Assembly (NCBI RefSeq): GCF_003020125.1
Contig: NZ_PYFW01000001.1
Span: 248,001 to 312,000, forward strand
Source: Bradyrhizobium sp. MOS003
Lineage (GTDB): Bacteria > Pseudomonadota > Alphaproteobacteria > Rhizobiales > Xanthobacteraceae
DNA: 64,000 nt
Reading direction: 5' to 3'
Shown here: piece after piece, positions 1-9,841 of the stretch
How positions within the stretch are numbered: position 1 is the stretch's first letter
Layout of the letters: each line of letters opens with the position of its first letter
Notes under the pieces: model-generated
What the model saw: only the letters and a program-made list of their open reading frames with translations
Told to the model about the DNA's origin: nothing
Database searches by the model: none
Made by a program: the position numbers and the translations under genes

Positions 1-1229
<1,229 letters not shown>

Positions 1230-1278
1230 GGGACCTTAGCTAGGGTCAGATGCGGGGTAGGACAAGCCGGATTTTGCG

Positions 1279-1903
1279 TCAGATGATGGGCGGGCCGGAT
1301 TGCCATTGCTTTACGGCCTCGATCGGATGGATCAGCATCAGGATGTTGAGTGTCAGATTGTCGCGAATGTGCAGCGCCAGCATGAGCTCGAAGGCGAGTC
1401 CGAGCAGGATCGTCACGCTGACAGGCAGCACGCGTGCGGCGAGGAACCCGAGCACCATGGACAAATTGTCAGAGACCGAATTGACGATGCTGTCGCCGAA
1501 ATAATCCAGCGAGATCGTACCGGCGCGGTAGCGCTCGATGATGAAGGGCGAGTTCTCGACGATCTCCCAGGCGCCTTCGATCAGCATGGCGATGATCAGT
1601 CGCGCCGGCCAGGAGAGAGGCAGGAACGGCAGGCGCACGAACAATAGCCAGGTCAGCCCGTAGAACAGGAGGCCGTGCAGCACGTGCGAGAAGGTGTACC
1701 AGTCGGCGATGTGCTGGGAATTCTCCGAGCTGTTCACCACGCCGTGCCACAGCTTGACATAGCCGCAGGTGCAGATCGGCACCCGCCCCATCGCGAACAG
1801 AATCGCGGCCTGCAGCGCCAGCAGGAGCAGCGCGATGCCGACCCAGTAGGCTGGGGGGATCGCAGTCGTGGTGTGTTGCTTCGTGGTGTGGGCAAGGGTC
1901 ATC
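1279..1903 (-). CDS. UPF0314/DUF2585 family membrane protein
   Basis: A 208-residue integral membrane protein of unknown function. I chose the ATG at 1901-1903 ([12 protein letters not shown]). The open frame runs further upstream, but there it reads through the palindromic repeat at 1960-2064. Hydrophobic segments lie near residues 20-42 ([17 protein letters not shown]), 75-95 and in the C-terminal half, with charged motifs such as [19 protein letters not shown] between them. It matches the DUF2585 family as I remember it from rhizobia. It sits between hslV and hslU on the same strand, so it probably shares their transcript; no functional link to proteolysis is established. Confidence 0.85.
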
Positions 1904-1959
1904 GTACGCGCATCATCGCAGCGAGAAGCCGTCGCGGCAACCACAGCGGCGCTGCGCAT

Positions 1960-2064
1960 CTCTCTCCCGCCTGCGGGAGAAAGCTGTCTCCGCAGAGGGA
2001 TTCCCCCAGAGGAGTAAACCCTCACCCGGCGCTTCGCGCCGACCTCTCCCGCAAGCGGGAGAGG
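1960..2064. repeat. Palindromic intergenic repeat (CTCTCCCGC/GCGGGAGAG type)
   Basis: Two hairpin-forming ends, CTCTCTCCCGC near 1960-1970 and the perfect palindrome CTCTCCCGCAAGCGGGAGAG at 2044-2063, flank a core containing CCCGGCGCTTCGCGCCG. It lies between hslV and the downstream membrane gene. I recall this element as widespread in Bradyrhizobiaceae intergenic regions. It may act as a transcript-processing or stability hairpin inside the hslV-hslU message. Confidence 0.75.
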
Positions 2065-2103
2065 TTACAGCGAGTGTGCGGATCCAGTGCTCAGACAAAT
2101 GAC

Positions 2104-2664
2104 TTAGCCCGCCGCCAGCGCTTCGATGGTGACGTTGCGGTTGGTGTAGACACAGATGTCGGCGGCGATGTCGAGGGAGCGGCGGACGATGGCCTCGGCG
2201 TCCTTGTCGGTGTCGAGCAGCGCCCGTGCCGCCGCCAGCGCGTAATTGCCGCCGGAGCCGATCGCCATGACGCCGGCCTCGGGTTCGAGCACGTCGCCGG
2301 TGCCTGTCAGGACCAGGGAGACGTCCTTGTCGGCTACGATCATCATGGCCTCCAGCCGCCGCAGATAGCGGTCGGTGCGCCAGTCCTTGGCGAGCTCCAC
2401 CGCGGCCCGGGTCAGCTGCCCCGGATATTGCTCGAGCTTGGCCTCCAACCGCTCAAACAGGGTGAAGGCATCGGCCGTCGCGCCGGCAAAGCCGCCGATC
2501 ACGTCGCCCTTGCCGAGTTTCCGGACCTTTTTGGCGTTGGACTTGATGACCGTCTGGCCGATCGAGACTTGGCCGTCGCCGCCAACCACCACCTTGCCGC
2601 CCTTGCGGACCGTCAAGATCGTGGTGCCGTGCCAGCCCGGCGAGCTGTTCTGGGAAGCCTGCAT
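2104..2664 (-). CDS. hslV: HslV, peptidase subunit of the HslVU protease
   Basis: Encodes the proteasome-like threonine peptidase that forms the double hexameric chamber capped by HslU. The protein is 186 residues and starts [21 protein letters not shown]. Family knowledge places autoprocessing after HG, exposing Thr14 as the catalytic nucleophile of the mature TTILTVRK end; I infer this from the motif. The conserved GGDGQVSIG and [14 protein letters not shown] stretches are present. It is the first gene of the set running to hslU, and an RpoH-like promoter lies about 80 bases upstream at 2745-2771. It is divergent from hisB. Confidence 0.97.
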   Translation of the reverse strand: MQASQNSSPGWHGTTILTVRKGGKVVVGGDGQVSIGQTVIKSNAKKVRKLGKGDVIGGFAGATADAFTLFERLEAKLEQYPGQLTRAAVELAKDWRTDRYLRRLEAMMIVADKDVSLVLTGTGDVLEPEAGVMAIGSGGNYALAAARALLDTDKDAEAIVRRSLDIAADICVYTNRNVTIEALAAG

Positions 2665-2744
2665 GAATGATCCTCGTTATCCGCCTGATTTAGGCGGTCC
2701 GGCCCAGGCGCACAACGGGCCGTTCCGGGCCGAATTTCGCTCAC

Positions 2745-2771
2745 CATAGGTGGAAGTGACGGCCTGCCAAG
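2745..2771 (-). promoter_or_regulatory. Putative RpoH (sigma-32) promoter of hslV
   Basis: Read on the minus strand, a -35 CTTG (2771-2768) is followed after exactly 17 bases by CCTATG (2750-2745). The alphaproteobacterial heat-shock consensus is roughly CTTG-N17-CYTATNTNNG; the distal part of the -10 does not match fully (CCTATGGTGA). Position and spacing equal those seen at dnaK, and hslV is a classic heat-shock gene. Confidence 0.6.
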
Positions 2772-2854
2772 GCGATCCCGCGGTAGCGAAGGCGTCATTT
2801 GGCTGTTAAAAGACCGGCGTTTTCGGCCCCGAGCCAGGATGAGAGCTAGTTTCA

Positions 2855-3448
2855 ATGCGCACCGCGACGATCAAGCGCAAGACCAAGGAAACCGAGATCG
2901 AGGTCACCGTGAACCTCGATGGCACCGGCGTGGCGGATATCGCGACCGGCATCGGCTTTTTCGACCATATGCTCGATCTCCTCGCCCGCCATTCCCGCAT
3001 CGACCTCACGGTCAAGGCGGTCGGCGATTTGCACATTGATTATCACCATACCACCGAAGACACCGGCATCGCGCTCGGCCAGGCGGTCAGGCAGGCGCTC
3101 GGCAACATGGCGGGCATCACCCGCTATGCCGGCGTGCACATGCCGATGGACGAGACGCTGTCGCGCGTGGTCATCGACATCTCGGGCCGCCCGTTCCTGG
3201 TGTTCAAGGCCGACTTCCCCCGCGACAAGATCGGCGAGTTCGACACCGAGTTGGTGCGCGAGTGGTTCCAGGCTTTTGCCATGAATGCCGGCGTGACTCT
3301 CCACGTCGAGACCCTATATGGCGATAACAGCCACCATATCGCCGAGTCCTGCTTCAAGGGGCTGGCGCGGGCGCTGCGCACCGCGGTCGCGATCGATCCG
3401 AAGGCGGCGGGAGAGATCCCGTCCACCAAGGGCTCGCTCGGCGGCTGA
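2855..3448 (+). CDS. hisB: Imidazoleglycerol-phosphate dehydratase
   Basis: Catalyses dehydration of imidazoleglycerol phosphate to imidazoleacetol phosphate in histidine synthesis. The protein is 197 residues, the size of the monofunctional dehydratase without the N-terminal phosphatase domain found in enterobacterial HisB. The two manganese-binding signatures are visible: HHTTED at residues 64-69 and GDNSHHIAE from residue 156. It opens a plus-strand run hisB, DUF2628 gene, hisH, hisA, hisF, hisE, coaA. It is divergent from hslV with 190 bases between the start codons. Start ATG 2855 gives [12 protein letters not shown]. Confidence 0.97.
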   Translation: MRTATIKRKTKETEIEVTVNLDGTGVADIATGIGFFDHMLDLLARHSRIDLTVKAVGDLHIDYHHTTEDTGIALGQAVRQALGNMAGITRYAGVHMPMDETLSRVVIDISGRPFLVFKADFPRDKIGEFDTELVREWFQAFAMNAGVTLHVETLYGDNSHHIAESCFKGLARALRTAVAIDPKAAGEIPSTKGSLGG

Positions 3449-3513
3449 CGTCTTTCGGCCGGCGGCACGCGCCGCTTGCGGCATCACTGAATTCTTGGGA
3501 ACGGGGCATCACC

Positions 3514-4044
3514 ATGCCTGTCTATACAGTTCATGCTCCCTCCCCCAGCGGAGCCGATCTGCGCGCGACCGACAAGTTCGTGTTCGTGCGCGACGGATTC
3601 CATTTCTGGGCGATGATCTTCGGTCCGCTCTGGCTGCTGTGGAACGGGCTGTGGCTGGCGCTGATCGGCTTTCTGGTGTTCGTCGCAGCGTTCAATGCCG
3701 GACTGTCGAGCCTCGGCGTCGGGCGTGGTTCGATCTTCTTCGCCGATCTGATTGTCGCGCTCCTGATGGGCCTCGAAGCCTCGAGCCTGCGCCGCTGGAC
3801 GCTGTCGCGCGGAAAATGGCGTCAGCTCGACGTGGTTGTTGCCGACGACGAGGACACCGCCGAACGCCGCTTCTTCGAGCGCTGGAGCCAGAAGCAGCAC
3901 GGCATCGTCAACGATCAATGGGCCGTCGATCGCGGTGGCCCGCCGCCGACCCGCAGCGTGCCGGGTCAGCAATTCTCGAACCCGCCGCCGATTCCGGCCG
4001 GCGGCATCATCGGGTTGTTTCCAGAACCGGGAGGGTCAAGATGA
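3514..4044 (+). CDS. DUF2628 domain membrane protein in the his operon
   Basis: A 176-residue protein with a short N-terminal soluble part ([11 protein letters not shown]), then two or three hydrophobic segments at about residues 30-58 and 70-88. A basic and acidic middle follows ([20 protein letters not shown]), then a Pro/Gly-rich tail. The [20 protein letters not shown] region is typical of DUF2628. Function is unknown. Its stop codon overlaps the hisH start (ATGA at 4041-4044), so it is translationally coupled to histidine biosynthesis genes, although no catalytic role in the pathway is known. It is probably inner-membrane. Confidence 0.88.
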   Translation: MPVYTVHAPSPSGADLRATDKFVFVRDGFHFWAMIFGPLWLLWNGLWLALIGFLVFVAAFNAGLSSLGVGRGSIFFADLIVALLMGLEASSLRRWTLSRGKWRQLDVVVADDEDTAERRFFERWSQKQHGIVNDQWAVDRGGPPPTRSVPGQQFSNPPPIPAGGIIGLFPEPGGSR

Positions 4045-4691
4045 GCGTCGCCATCATCGATTACGGTTCCGGGAATCTGCATTCCGCCGCCAAGGCGTTC
4101 GAGCGCGCTGCGCGCAGCCTCGAAAATCCGCAAAAGGTCTTCGTCACCAGCGATCCCGATCAGGCCTACGAGGCCGATCGTCTGGTGCTGCCAGGCGTCG
4201 GCGCCTTTGCCGATTGCCGGCGCGGGCTGGATGAAGTCAACGGCATGGTCGAGGCGATCACCGAGGCGGTGCGGGTCAAGGCGCGGCCGTTCTTCGGCAT
4301 CTGCGTCGGCATGCAGCTGATGGCGAGCCGCGGCAAGGAGCATGTCATCACCGAAGGCCTGAACTGGATCGGCGGCGACGTCGAGAAGATCACGCCGCGC
4401 GACGAGAGCCTGAAGATCCCGCACATGGGCTGGAACACGCTCGACCTGCTGCAGGAGCACCCGGTGCTGAACAAGCTGCCGCTCGGCCCGAAAGGCCAGC
4501 ACGCTTATTTCGTGCACTCCTATCACCTCAATGCCGCCAACGAGGCGGACGTGCTCGCGCGCGCCGACTACGGTGGGCCCGTCACCGCCATCGTCGGCAA
4601 GGACACCGCAATCGGCACGCAGTTTCACCCCGAGAAGAGCCAGCGCTTTGGCCTCGCTCTGATCTCGAACTTTTTGCGATGGAAACCGTGA
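4041..4691 (+). CDS. hisH: Imidazole glycerol phosphate synthase, glutamine amidotransferase subunit
   Basis: Supplies ammonia from glutamine to HisF. The frame is open well upstream, but the correct start is ATG 4041 ([12 protein letters not shown]), giving 216 residues as expected for HisH. The class I amidotransferase nucleophile is Cys88 in GICVGMQL, and the His/Glu pair is His196/Glu198 in [11 protein letters not shown]. It overlaps the DUF2628 stop by four bases and runs 13 bases into hisA, so the cluster is tightly coupled. Its partner hisF is two genes downstream. Confidence 0.97.
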   Translation: MSVAIIDYGSGNLHSAAKAFERAARSLENPQKVFVTSDPDQAYEADRLVLPGVGAFADCRRGLDEVNGMVEAITEAVRVKARPFFGICVGMQLMASRGKEHVITEGLNWIGGDVEKITPRDESLKIPHMGWNTLDLLQEHPVLNKLPLGPKGQHAYFVHSYHLNAANEADVLARADYGGPVTAIVGKDTAIGTQFHPEKSQRFGLALISNFLRWKP

Positions 4692-5431
4692 TTCTCTTTC
4701 CTGCGATCGACCTCAAGAACGGCCAGTGCGTGCGCCTCGAGCAGGGCGACATGGCACGTGCGACCGTGTTCAACCTCAATCCGGCGGCGCAGGCGCAGAG
4801 CTTCGTCGAGCAGGGTTTCGAGTATCTCCACGTCGTCGACCTCGACGGTGCGTTCGCCGGCAAGCCGGTGAATGCCGAGGCCGTCGAGGCGATGCTGAAG
4901 ACGATCAGGATTCCGGTGCAGCTCGGCGGCGGCATTCGCGATCTCAAGACCGTCGAAGCCTGGCTCGACAAGGGTATCACCCGCGTCATCATCGGCACCG
5001 CCGCGGTGCGCGATCCGGAGCTGGTGAAGGCTGCCGCGAAGAAATTCCCAGGCCGCGTCGCGGTCGGGCTGGACGCGCGCGACGGCAAGGTCGCGGTCGA
5101 AGGCTGGGCCGAGACTTCGCAAGTTACAGTGCTGGAGATCGCAAGACGCTTCGAGGATGCCGGCGTTGCCGCCATCATCTTCACCGACATCGCGCGCGAC
5201 GGCCTGCTCAAGGGCCTGAACCTCGATGTGACCATTGCGCTGGCCGACGCCATCTCGATTCCCGTGATCGCTTCCGGCGGCCTCGCCTCGATCGAGGACG
5301 TCAAGGCCATGCTGACGCCGCGCGCCAAAAAGCTTGCCGGCGCGATTGCCGGCCGCGCACTCTATGACGGCCGGCTCGATCCCGCCGCCGCCCTCAATTT
5401 GATCCGCAACGCGCGTGCGCCTGGGAGCTGA
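4679..5431 (+). CDS. hisA: ProFAR isomerase (phosphoribosylformimino-AICAR ribotide isomerase)
   Basis: Cytoplasmic TIM-barrel Amadori isomerase of histidine synthesis. Conserved features include FPAIDLKNG with the catalytic Asp near residue 11, [24 protein letters not shown] and IASGGLAS. From ATG 4679 the protein is 250 residues ([11 protein letters not shown]). A GTG at 4688 would give [12 protein letters not shown], closer to most homologues, and would overlap the hisH stop as GTGA. The exact start is therefore uncertain by three codons. Confidence 0.96.
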   Translation: METVILFPAIDLKNGQCVRLEQGDMARATVFNLNPAAQAQSFVEQGFEYLHVVDLDGAFAGKPVNAEAVEAMLKTIRIPVQLGGGIRDLKTVEAWLDKGITRVIIGTAAVRDPELVKAAAKKFPGRVAVGLDARDGKVAVEGWAETSQVTVLEIARRFEDAGVAAIIFTDIARDGLLKGLNLDVTIALADAISIPVIASGGLASIEDVKAMLTPRAKKLAGAIAGRALYDGRLDPAAALNLIRNARAPGS

Positions 5432-5434
5432 CAC

Positions 5435-6208
5435 ATGTTCAAGGTGCGCGTGATCCCCTGCCTCGACGTCAAGGACGGCCGCGTCGTCAAGGGCGTCAAC
5501 TTCGTCGATCTCAGGGATGCCGGCGACCCCGTCGAAGCGGCGATCGCCTATGACGCCGCCGGCGCCGACGAGCTCACCTTCCTCGACATCACCGCGACCC
5601 ATGAGAACCGCGGCATCATGCTGGACGTGGTCCGGCGCACTGCGGAGGCCTGCTTCATGCCCGTGACCGTCGGTGGCGGCGTGCGCGAGGTCAACGACAT
5701 CAAGACGCTGCTGCGCGCGGGCGCCGACAAGGTCTCGATCAACAGCGCCGCAGTATCACGTCGCGAGTTCGTGAAGGAAGCAGCCGAAAAATTCGGCGAG
5801 CAGTGCGTGGTGGTTGCGATCGACGCCAAGCGCGTCAAGCGCGCCGGCGGCGACCGCTGGGAGATCTTCACCCATGGCGGGCGCAACTCGACCGGCATCG
5901 ACGCCATCGAATATGCCCAGGAAGTGGTCTCGCTTGGCGCCGGTGAGATCCTGCTGACCTCGATGGATCGCGACGGCACCAGGCAGGGATTCGACATCCC
6001 GCTGACCCGGGCGATCGCCGACAGCGTTACCGTGCCCGTGATCGCCTCGGGCGGCGTCGGCAATCTCGACCACCTCGTCGACGGCATCCGCGACGGCCAC
6101 GCCACGGCCGTGCTAGCCGCCTCGATCTTCCATTTCGGGGAATTCACCATTCGTGAGGCCAAGGAGCACATGGCCCGGCGCGGGTTACCCATGCGCCTGG
6201 ATGCCTGA
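5435..6208 (+). CDS. hisF: Imidazole glycerol phosphate synthase, cyclase subunit
   Basis: Forms imidazoleglycerol phosphate and AICAR from PRFAR using ammonia delivered by HisH. The 257-residue TIM barrel starts [15 protein letters not shown] with catalytic Asp11. The second catalytic Asp lies in VVVAIDAKR (about residue 130). The phosphate-binding GGGV and ASGGVGN loops are present. A GGGAG ribosome site precedes ATG 5435 and only three bases separate it from hisA. It ends 77 bases before hisE. Confidence 0.97.
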   Translation: MFKVRVIPCLDVKDGRVVKGVNFVDLRDAGDPVEAAIAYDAAGADELTFLDITATHENRGIMLDVVRRTAEACFMPVTVGGGVREVNDIKTLLRAGADKVSINSAAVSRREFVKEAAEKFGEQCVVVAIDAKRVKRAGGDRWEIFTHGGRNSTGIDAIEYAQEVVSLGAGEILLTSMDRDGTRQGFDIPLTRAIADSVTVPVIASGGVGNLDHLVDGIRDGHATAVLAASIFHFGEFTIREAKEHMARRGLPMRLDA

Positions 6209-6285
6209 CGACTCCGCTTCATAAAAATGCTACACAGGCCGCCGGGGATTTGGCCTCTGGCTTTGTGTGTTTCCGAGTAATTCCG

Positions 6286-6606
6286 ATGCCGCGTTTCACG
6301 ATCCACGATCTGGCCGAGACCATCGATGCCCGCGCCGCGGCCGGCGGCGAGGTGTCCTATACCCGCAAGCTTCTCGACAAGGGCGCCGAGCATTGCGCCA
6401 AGAAGTTCGGTGAGGAAGCAGTCGAAACCGTAATCGCAGCAGTCGAAAACGATCGCGCGCATCTGATCGCTGAAAGTGCCGATCTGCTCTATCACTTCCT
6501 TGTGCTGCTCAAGTCCCGCGGCGTAAAGCTGGAAGAGGTGGAAGCCACGCTCGACAAGCGTACGAATATGTCGGGGTTGGAAGAGAAAGCGTCGCGTAAG
6601 GGCTGA
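6286..6606 (+). CDS. hisE: Phosphoribosyl-ATP pyrophosphatase
   Basis: Removes pyrophosphate from phosphoribosyl-ATP in the second step of histidine synthesis. The best start is ATG 6286 ([14 protein letters not shown]), giving 106 residues; the frame extends 12 codons upstream without family similarity. The all-alpha MazG-like signature [14 protein letters not shown] followed by [13 protein letters not shown] carries the metal-binding acidic residues. HisI is not fused to it and does not occur in the window. It is followed 28 bases later by coaA. Confidence 0.96.
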   Translation: MPRFTIHDLAETIDARAAAGGEVSYTRKLLDKGAEHCAKKFGEEAVETVIAAVENDRAHLIAESADLLYHFLVLLKSRGVKLEEVEATLDKRTNMSGLEEKASRKG

Positions 6607-6634
6607 CATAAGCTCCAACGGAGAAGGTTGCGTC

Positions 6635-7591
6635 ATGGATATCCGCGCACCCGAGCAGCAGTATAATCCGTACCGCATCTATTCGCGCGAGGAGTGGGCA
6701 CGTCTGCGCGACGATACGCCGATGACGCTGGAGCCGGGCGAGTTCGACCGGCTGCGCTCGCTCCACGATCGCCTCGATCTCAAGGAAGTCGAGGACATCT
6801 ATCTTCCGTTGTCGCGCCTGCTCTCGATCTATGTCGATGCGATGCAGCGCCTGTATTACGCGGAGCGCCAGTTTCTCAACATCCGCGATCGCAAGATGCC
6901 CTACATCATCGGCGTCGCCGGTTCGGTCGCGGTCGGAAAATCCACCACCGCCCGCGTGCTCCAGGCGCTGCTGGCGCGCTGGTCGCCGCGTCCGAAGGTC
7001 GAACTGATCACCACCGATGGATTTCTCTATCCCAATGCCGTGCTCGACCGGCAGGGCATCATGCAGAAGAAGGGCTTTCCCGAGAGCTACGATCTGCCGC
7101 TGCTGCTCAGCTTTCTGTCCGACATCAAGTCCGGACGCCGCAACGTGCGCGCACCAGTCTACTCGCATCTGACCTACGACATCGTTCCCAACCAGTGGGC
7201 CGAGATCGACCAGCCCGACATCCTGATCGTGGAAGGCGTCAACGTGCTGCAGACCGGCAAGCTGCCGCGCGACGGCAAGGCCGTGCCCGTCGTCTCCGAC
7301 TTTTTCGACTTCTCGGTCTATATCGACGCCGACGAGGCTTCGCTGCGGCGCTGGTACATCCGGCGTTTCCTGTCGCTGCGCGACACCGCGTTCGTCGATC
7401 CGAAGTCCTACTTCAACCGCTACGCGCTGCTGTCGGACGAAGAAGCCACCGCGACGGCGATCGCGATCTGGGAGCGCACCAACCTCGCCAATCTCGAGGA
7501 CAACATCCTGCCCACCCGTCCACGCGCGACGCTCATCTTGAAGAAGGGCGCCGACCACACCGTCGAGAGCGTGGCGCTCAGGCGGCTGTGA
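6635..7591 (+). CDS. coaA: Pantothenate kinase, type I
   Basis: Phosphorylates pantothenate, the first and regulated step of coenzyme A synthesis. The 318-residue protein matches the bacterial CoaA length. The P-loop GSVAVGKS is at about residues 96-103, with TTDGFLYPN and the conserved [21 protein letters not shown] region further on. It follows hisE in the same direction and probably ends the his transcript; a hairpin with a T-rich tail lies at 7613-7635. Start ATG 6635 gives [13 protein letters not shown]. Confidence 0.97.
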   Translation: MDIRAPEQQYNPYRIYSREEWARLRDDTPMTLEPGEFDRLRSLHDRLDLKEVEDIYLPLSRLLSIYVDAMQRLYYAERQFLNIRDRKMPYIIGVAGSVAVGKSTTARVLQALLARWSPRPKVELITTDGFLYPNAVLDRQGIMQKKGFPESYDLPLLLSFLSDIKSGRRNVRAPVYSHLTYDIVPNQWAEIDQPDILIVEGVNVLQTGKLPRDGKAVPVVSDFFDFSVYIDADEASLRRWYIRRFLSLRDTAFVDPKSYFNRYALLSDEEATATAIAIWERTNLANLEDNILPTRPRATLILKKGADHTVESVALRRL

Positions 7592-7612
7592 TCTGAGCGG
7601 GCCAAGGTCCTG

Positions 7613-7635
7613 CCCTGTTCGAGCAGGGTATCTTT
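7613..7635 (+). terminator. Putative intrinsic terminator after coaA
   Basis: CCCTG (7613-7617), a six-base loop and CAGGG (7624-7628) form a short hairpin, followed by TATCTTTTG. The stem is only five pairs, so strength is uncertain, but position just after coaA fits the end of the his-coaA transcript. Confidence 0.5.
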
Positions 7636-7689
7636 TGTTGCAGACCGGCGATAGGTATTCGGCTATGACCTTCGGGACGCGAGGGCTCC

Positions 7690-7929
7690 ATGGTTGATCG
7701 TCTGAGAAGCGCCGCGGAGCAGCTCGAAGCACCGACCTGCCCCGACTGTCATATCGAGATGAGGTGGTACCGCTCGGAACTGCTCGCAGACGAGCCGGTT
7801 TCGATCATTGCACATCTGTTCGTCTGCCCGCACTGCAAGCGCGCCGGGCAGACCGACACCACCTTCAGGGGAAATTTGGGGTCGCCTGGCAGGCTGTCCG
7901 CGCCCCGTTTCACCGCGCACGCCGCCTAA
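7690..7929 (+). CDS. Small zinc-ribbon protein, unknown function
   Basis: A 79-residue protein with two CxxC knuckles, CPDC (Cys17, Cys20) and CPHC (Cys46, Cys49), separated by 25 residues. That pattern can bind one zinc ion. There is no signal peptide or membrane segment. The spacing resembles treble-clef or rubredoxin-like knuckles, but I do not recognise a named family. It stands alone between coaA and the convergent AI-2E-family gene, ending four bases from that gene's stop. It could be a nucleic-acid or protein-interaction module. Coding is supported by the conserved-looking cysteines and an ATG, but no homologue was checked. Confidence 0.65.
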   Translation: MVDRLRSAAEQLEAPTCPDCHIEMRWYRSELLADEPVSIIAHLFVCPHCKRAGQTDTTFRGNLGSPGRLSAPRFTAHAA

Positions 7930-7932
7930 CGG

Positions 7933-8991
7933 TTACTTCAGCCCTTCCCGTCGTTCCTTCGAGCTGACAAAAATGTGCCACGCCGTCAAAAACATTGCGG
8001 CGACGAGCGGGCCGATGACGAAGCCGTTCGCTCCGAAGGTTGCAAGGCCGCCCACGGTGGCGAGCAGCACAACATAGCTCGGCATCTGGATCGACTGTCC
8101 CACCAGCATGGGGCGGAGAAAATTGTCGGCTAGGCCGATCACGAAGGTCCCGAAAGCGAGCAGAATGATTCCCTTCGTGACGGCGCCCGTCATCAGCAAA
8201 TAGAGGGCGGCCGGAACCCAGACCAGGGCGGAGCCGAGCACGGGCAGAAGTGAAAGTAGCGCCATGATGGCGCCCGCCAGCAGCGGCGCAGTCAGGCCGA
8301 GCAGCCAGAAGATCACCCCGCCAAGCGCGCCCTGGATCAGGGCAACCAGGATGATACCCTTGATGGTCCCGCGAACCGCCAGGGTAAACGCATCCAGGAT
8401 CTCGTCGGTTTGGCTCACGCGCAGCGGCAGTGCACTGCGGATGCGCAGGTTCAAATCGTCGCCGTCGCGCAGGAGAAAGAACAGCAAATAGAGCATTACG
8501 AGCACGCTCGCGACAAACTCAGCCGTAAACTGACCTATGTTGAGCGCGTGCCCGGCCAGCTGCTGGCCGGCCGGGACCACCAGGCTCGACAGGCGTTCTT
8601 TCAAGGATGTCAGATCGATGCCGGCGAGGCGATCCGACAGGGATACGGCCCAGTCCGGCAGCGCGGCTTTCAGCTGCTGTAGCGGATGTGTCAGATCGAT
8701 CTCGCCGGTCTGAACGCGCTGAACCAACTCGCCACCCTGGTCGACGAGCGAAGCGATCACGACCCCGATGGGGATCAGCACCATGACGACCACGACGATG
8801 ACGGTGAAAAGTGCGGCGAGATTGCGCCATTCCGGCAGTGTTTCCAGGCACCGTCGATAGAAGGGCGCAAAAATGATCGCCAGCAGCGTGGCCCACAGCA
8901 ATGCGCCGGAAAACGGCCAAAGCACCCAGCCGAACGCGAGGGAGATCACGACAAGCCAGACCAGGAACGCGCGGTCTTCTGATGTTCTCAC
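7933..8991 (-). CDS. AI-2E family transporter-like membrane protein
   Basis: A 352-residue inner-membrane protein of the AI-2E/YdiK/PerM family, whose members export small molecules or sodium; the substrate here cannot be told. Paired N-terminal membrane segments (about residues 8-45), a segment at 60-80, a soluble amphipathic middle (LTHPLQQLKAALPDW) and a C-terminal bundle with the family motif LLSLLPVLGSALVWVPAA are visible. The start codon is GTG at 8989-8991, preceded by AAGGG. It is convergent with the zinc-ribbon gene. Confidence 0.88.
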   Translation of the reverse strand: MRTSEDRAFLVWLVVISLAFGWVLWPFSGALLWATLLAIIFAPFYRRCLETLPEWRNLAALFTVIVVVVMVLIPIGVVIASLVDQGGELVQRVQTGEIDLTHPLQQLKAALPDWAVSLSDRLAGIDLTSLKERLSSLVVPAGQQLAGHALNIGQFTAEFVASVLVMLYLLFFLLRDGDDLNLRIRSALPLRVSQTDEILDAFTLAVRGTIKGIILVALIQGALGGVIFWLLGLTAPLLAGAIMALLSLLPVLGSALVWVPAALYLLMTGAVTKGIILLAFGTFVIGLADNFLRPMLVGQSIQMPSYVVLLATVGGLATFGANGFVIGPLVAAMFLTAWHIFVSSKERREGLK

Positions 8992-9105
8992 GTGTCACCG
9001 GCCCTTCAGTCGCTGCTCCCGGGACGTTGGTAGCACAGGACGGAGGCGGAACGGCAAGTCACGCTCCGTCTCCGTCGCATCGGCCGCCGCGTTCGATGCG
9101 GTCGG

Positions 9106-9735
9106 TCACTTGCCGGTCTTCGCGGTCCAATCGGCGAGTTTGATGCGTCCTGCAAAGGTAGCGGAGCCCGAGGAGCCGGCCTTGTAGACGAAAGCTTCGC
9201 CTTCCTGCACGTCGCCGGCCTCCTTACCGAAGGCATCGGCGATGTTGGTCTTGTGGGTGACCAGGAAGGTGTTGGTTCCGGCACGCGGCGGCGCGTCGAC
9301 GAGCTGACGCACGGCCTGTCCGGCCTTTGCGTTGGCGCCGGTCGGGTTTGCCATCCCCGTTGCGCTGGCGTTGCTGCTGTCCGTCAAGGCATCAATCGGC
9401 TTGACCTCGCGGCCGGTGATCAGCTTGCCGGCCTCGATCGCGCGGTTGAGCCGGCTGGTATAGACCTCGCCGATCGGGATCGCGAATTCCTTGACCGCTG
9501 CCCCGATCTGGCGCGCCGTGTCCCTGCCCTTCTCGCTGAGCTGACGCTGGGCGCTCATATCGTCGAACTTGAAGGGGTAGACATCCCTTTGGCTGTCGTC
9601 GGTCGCGGTGTGCCGAAAGATCAGCACGTAGCCGCCTTGCTTGAGCGAGGCGATGAGCTCCGGCGTATCGGCCGCGGCGTGGCGGGAAAATCCAGCGAGA
9701 AAAACAATGAATACGAGGCGGCACAGCACGTTCAT
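9106..9735 (-). CDS. Exported histidine phosphatase family protein
   Basis: A 209-residue protein with a Sec signal peptide (VFIVFLAGFSRHAAAD, cleavage near residue 22). The phosphohistidine signature appears as FRHTATD, an RHT variant of the usual RHG, and a second active-site His lies in FLVTHKTNIADAFG. These suggest a periplasmic phosphatase of the phosphoglycerate mutase-like superfamily. The substrate is unknown. It lies downstream of the hybrid histidine kinase on the same strand with a 106-base gap; whether they are related is not evident. Confidence 0.82.
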   Translation of the reverse strand: MNVLCRLVFIVFLAGFSRHAAADTPELIASLKQGGYVLIFRHTATDDSQRDVYPFKFDDMSAQRQLSEKGRDTARQIGAAVKEFAIPIGEVYTSRLNRAIEAGKLITGREVKPIDALTDSSNASATGMANPTGANAKAGQAVRQLVDAPPRAGTNTFLVTHKTNIADAFGKEAGDVQEGEAFVYKAGSSGSATFAGRIKLADWTAKTGK

Positions 9736-9841
9736 GCGCGAAATCCTCCTGCAAATGCCCCCGGAGGATGGTGACGCGCAGCGCGGTCGATTTCAATTAC
9801 CGATCACCTGATGGAATCAAGGTTCCCGCGAGATATTTGGA

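Noticed and set aside
3318..4040. Upstream extension of the hisH frame over hisB and the DUF2628 gene
   Set aside because: HisH similarity begins exactly at ATG 4041, and the extension overlaps two genes in another frame.
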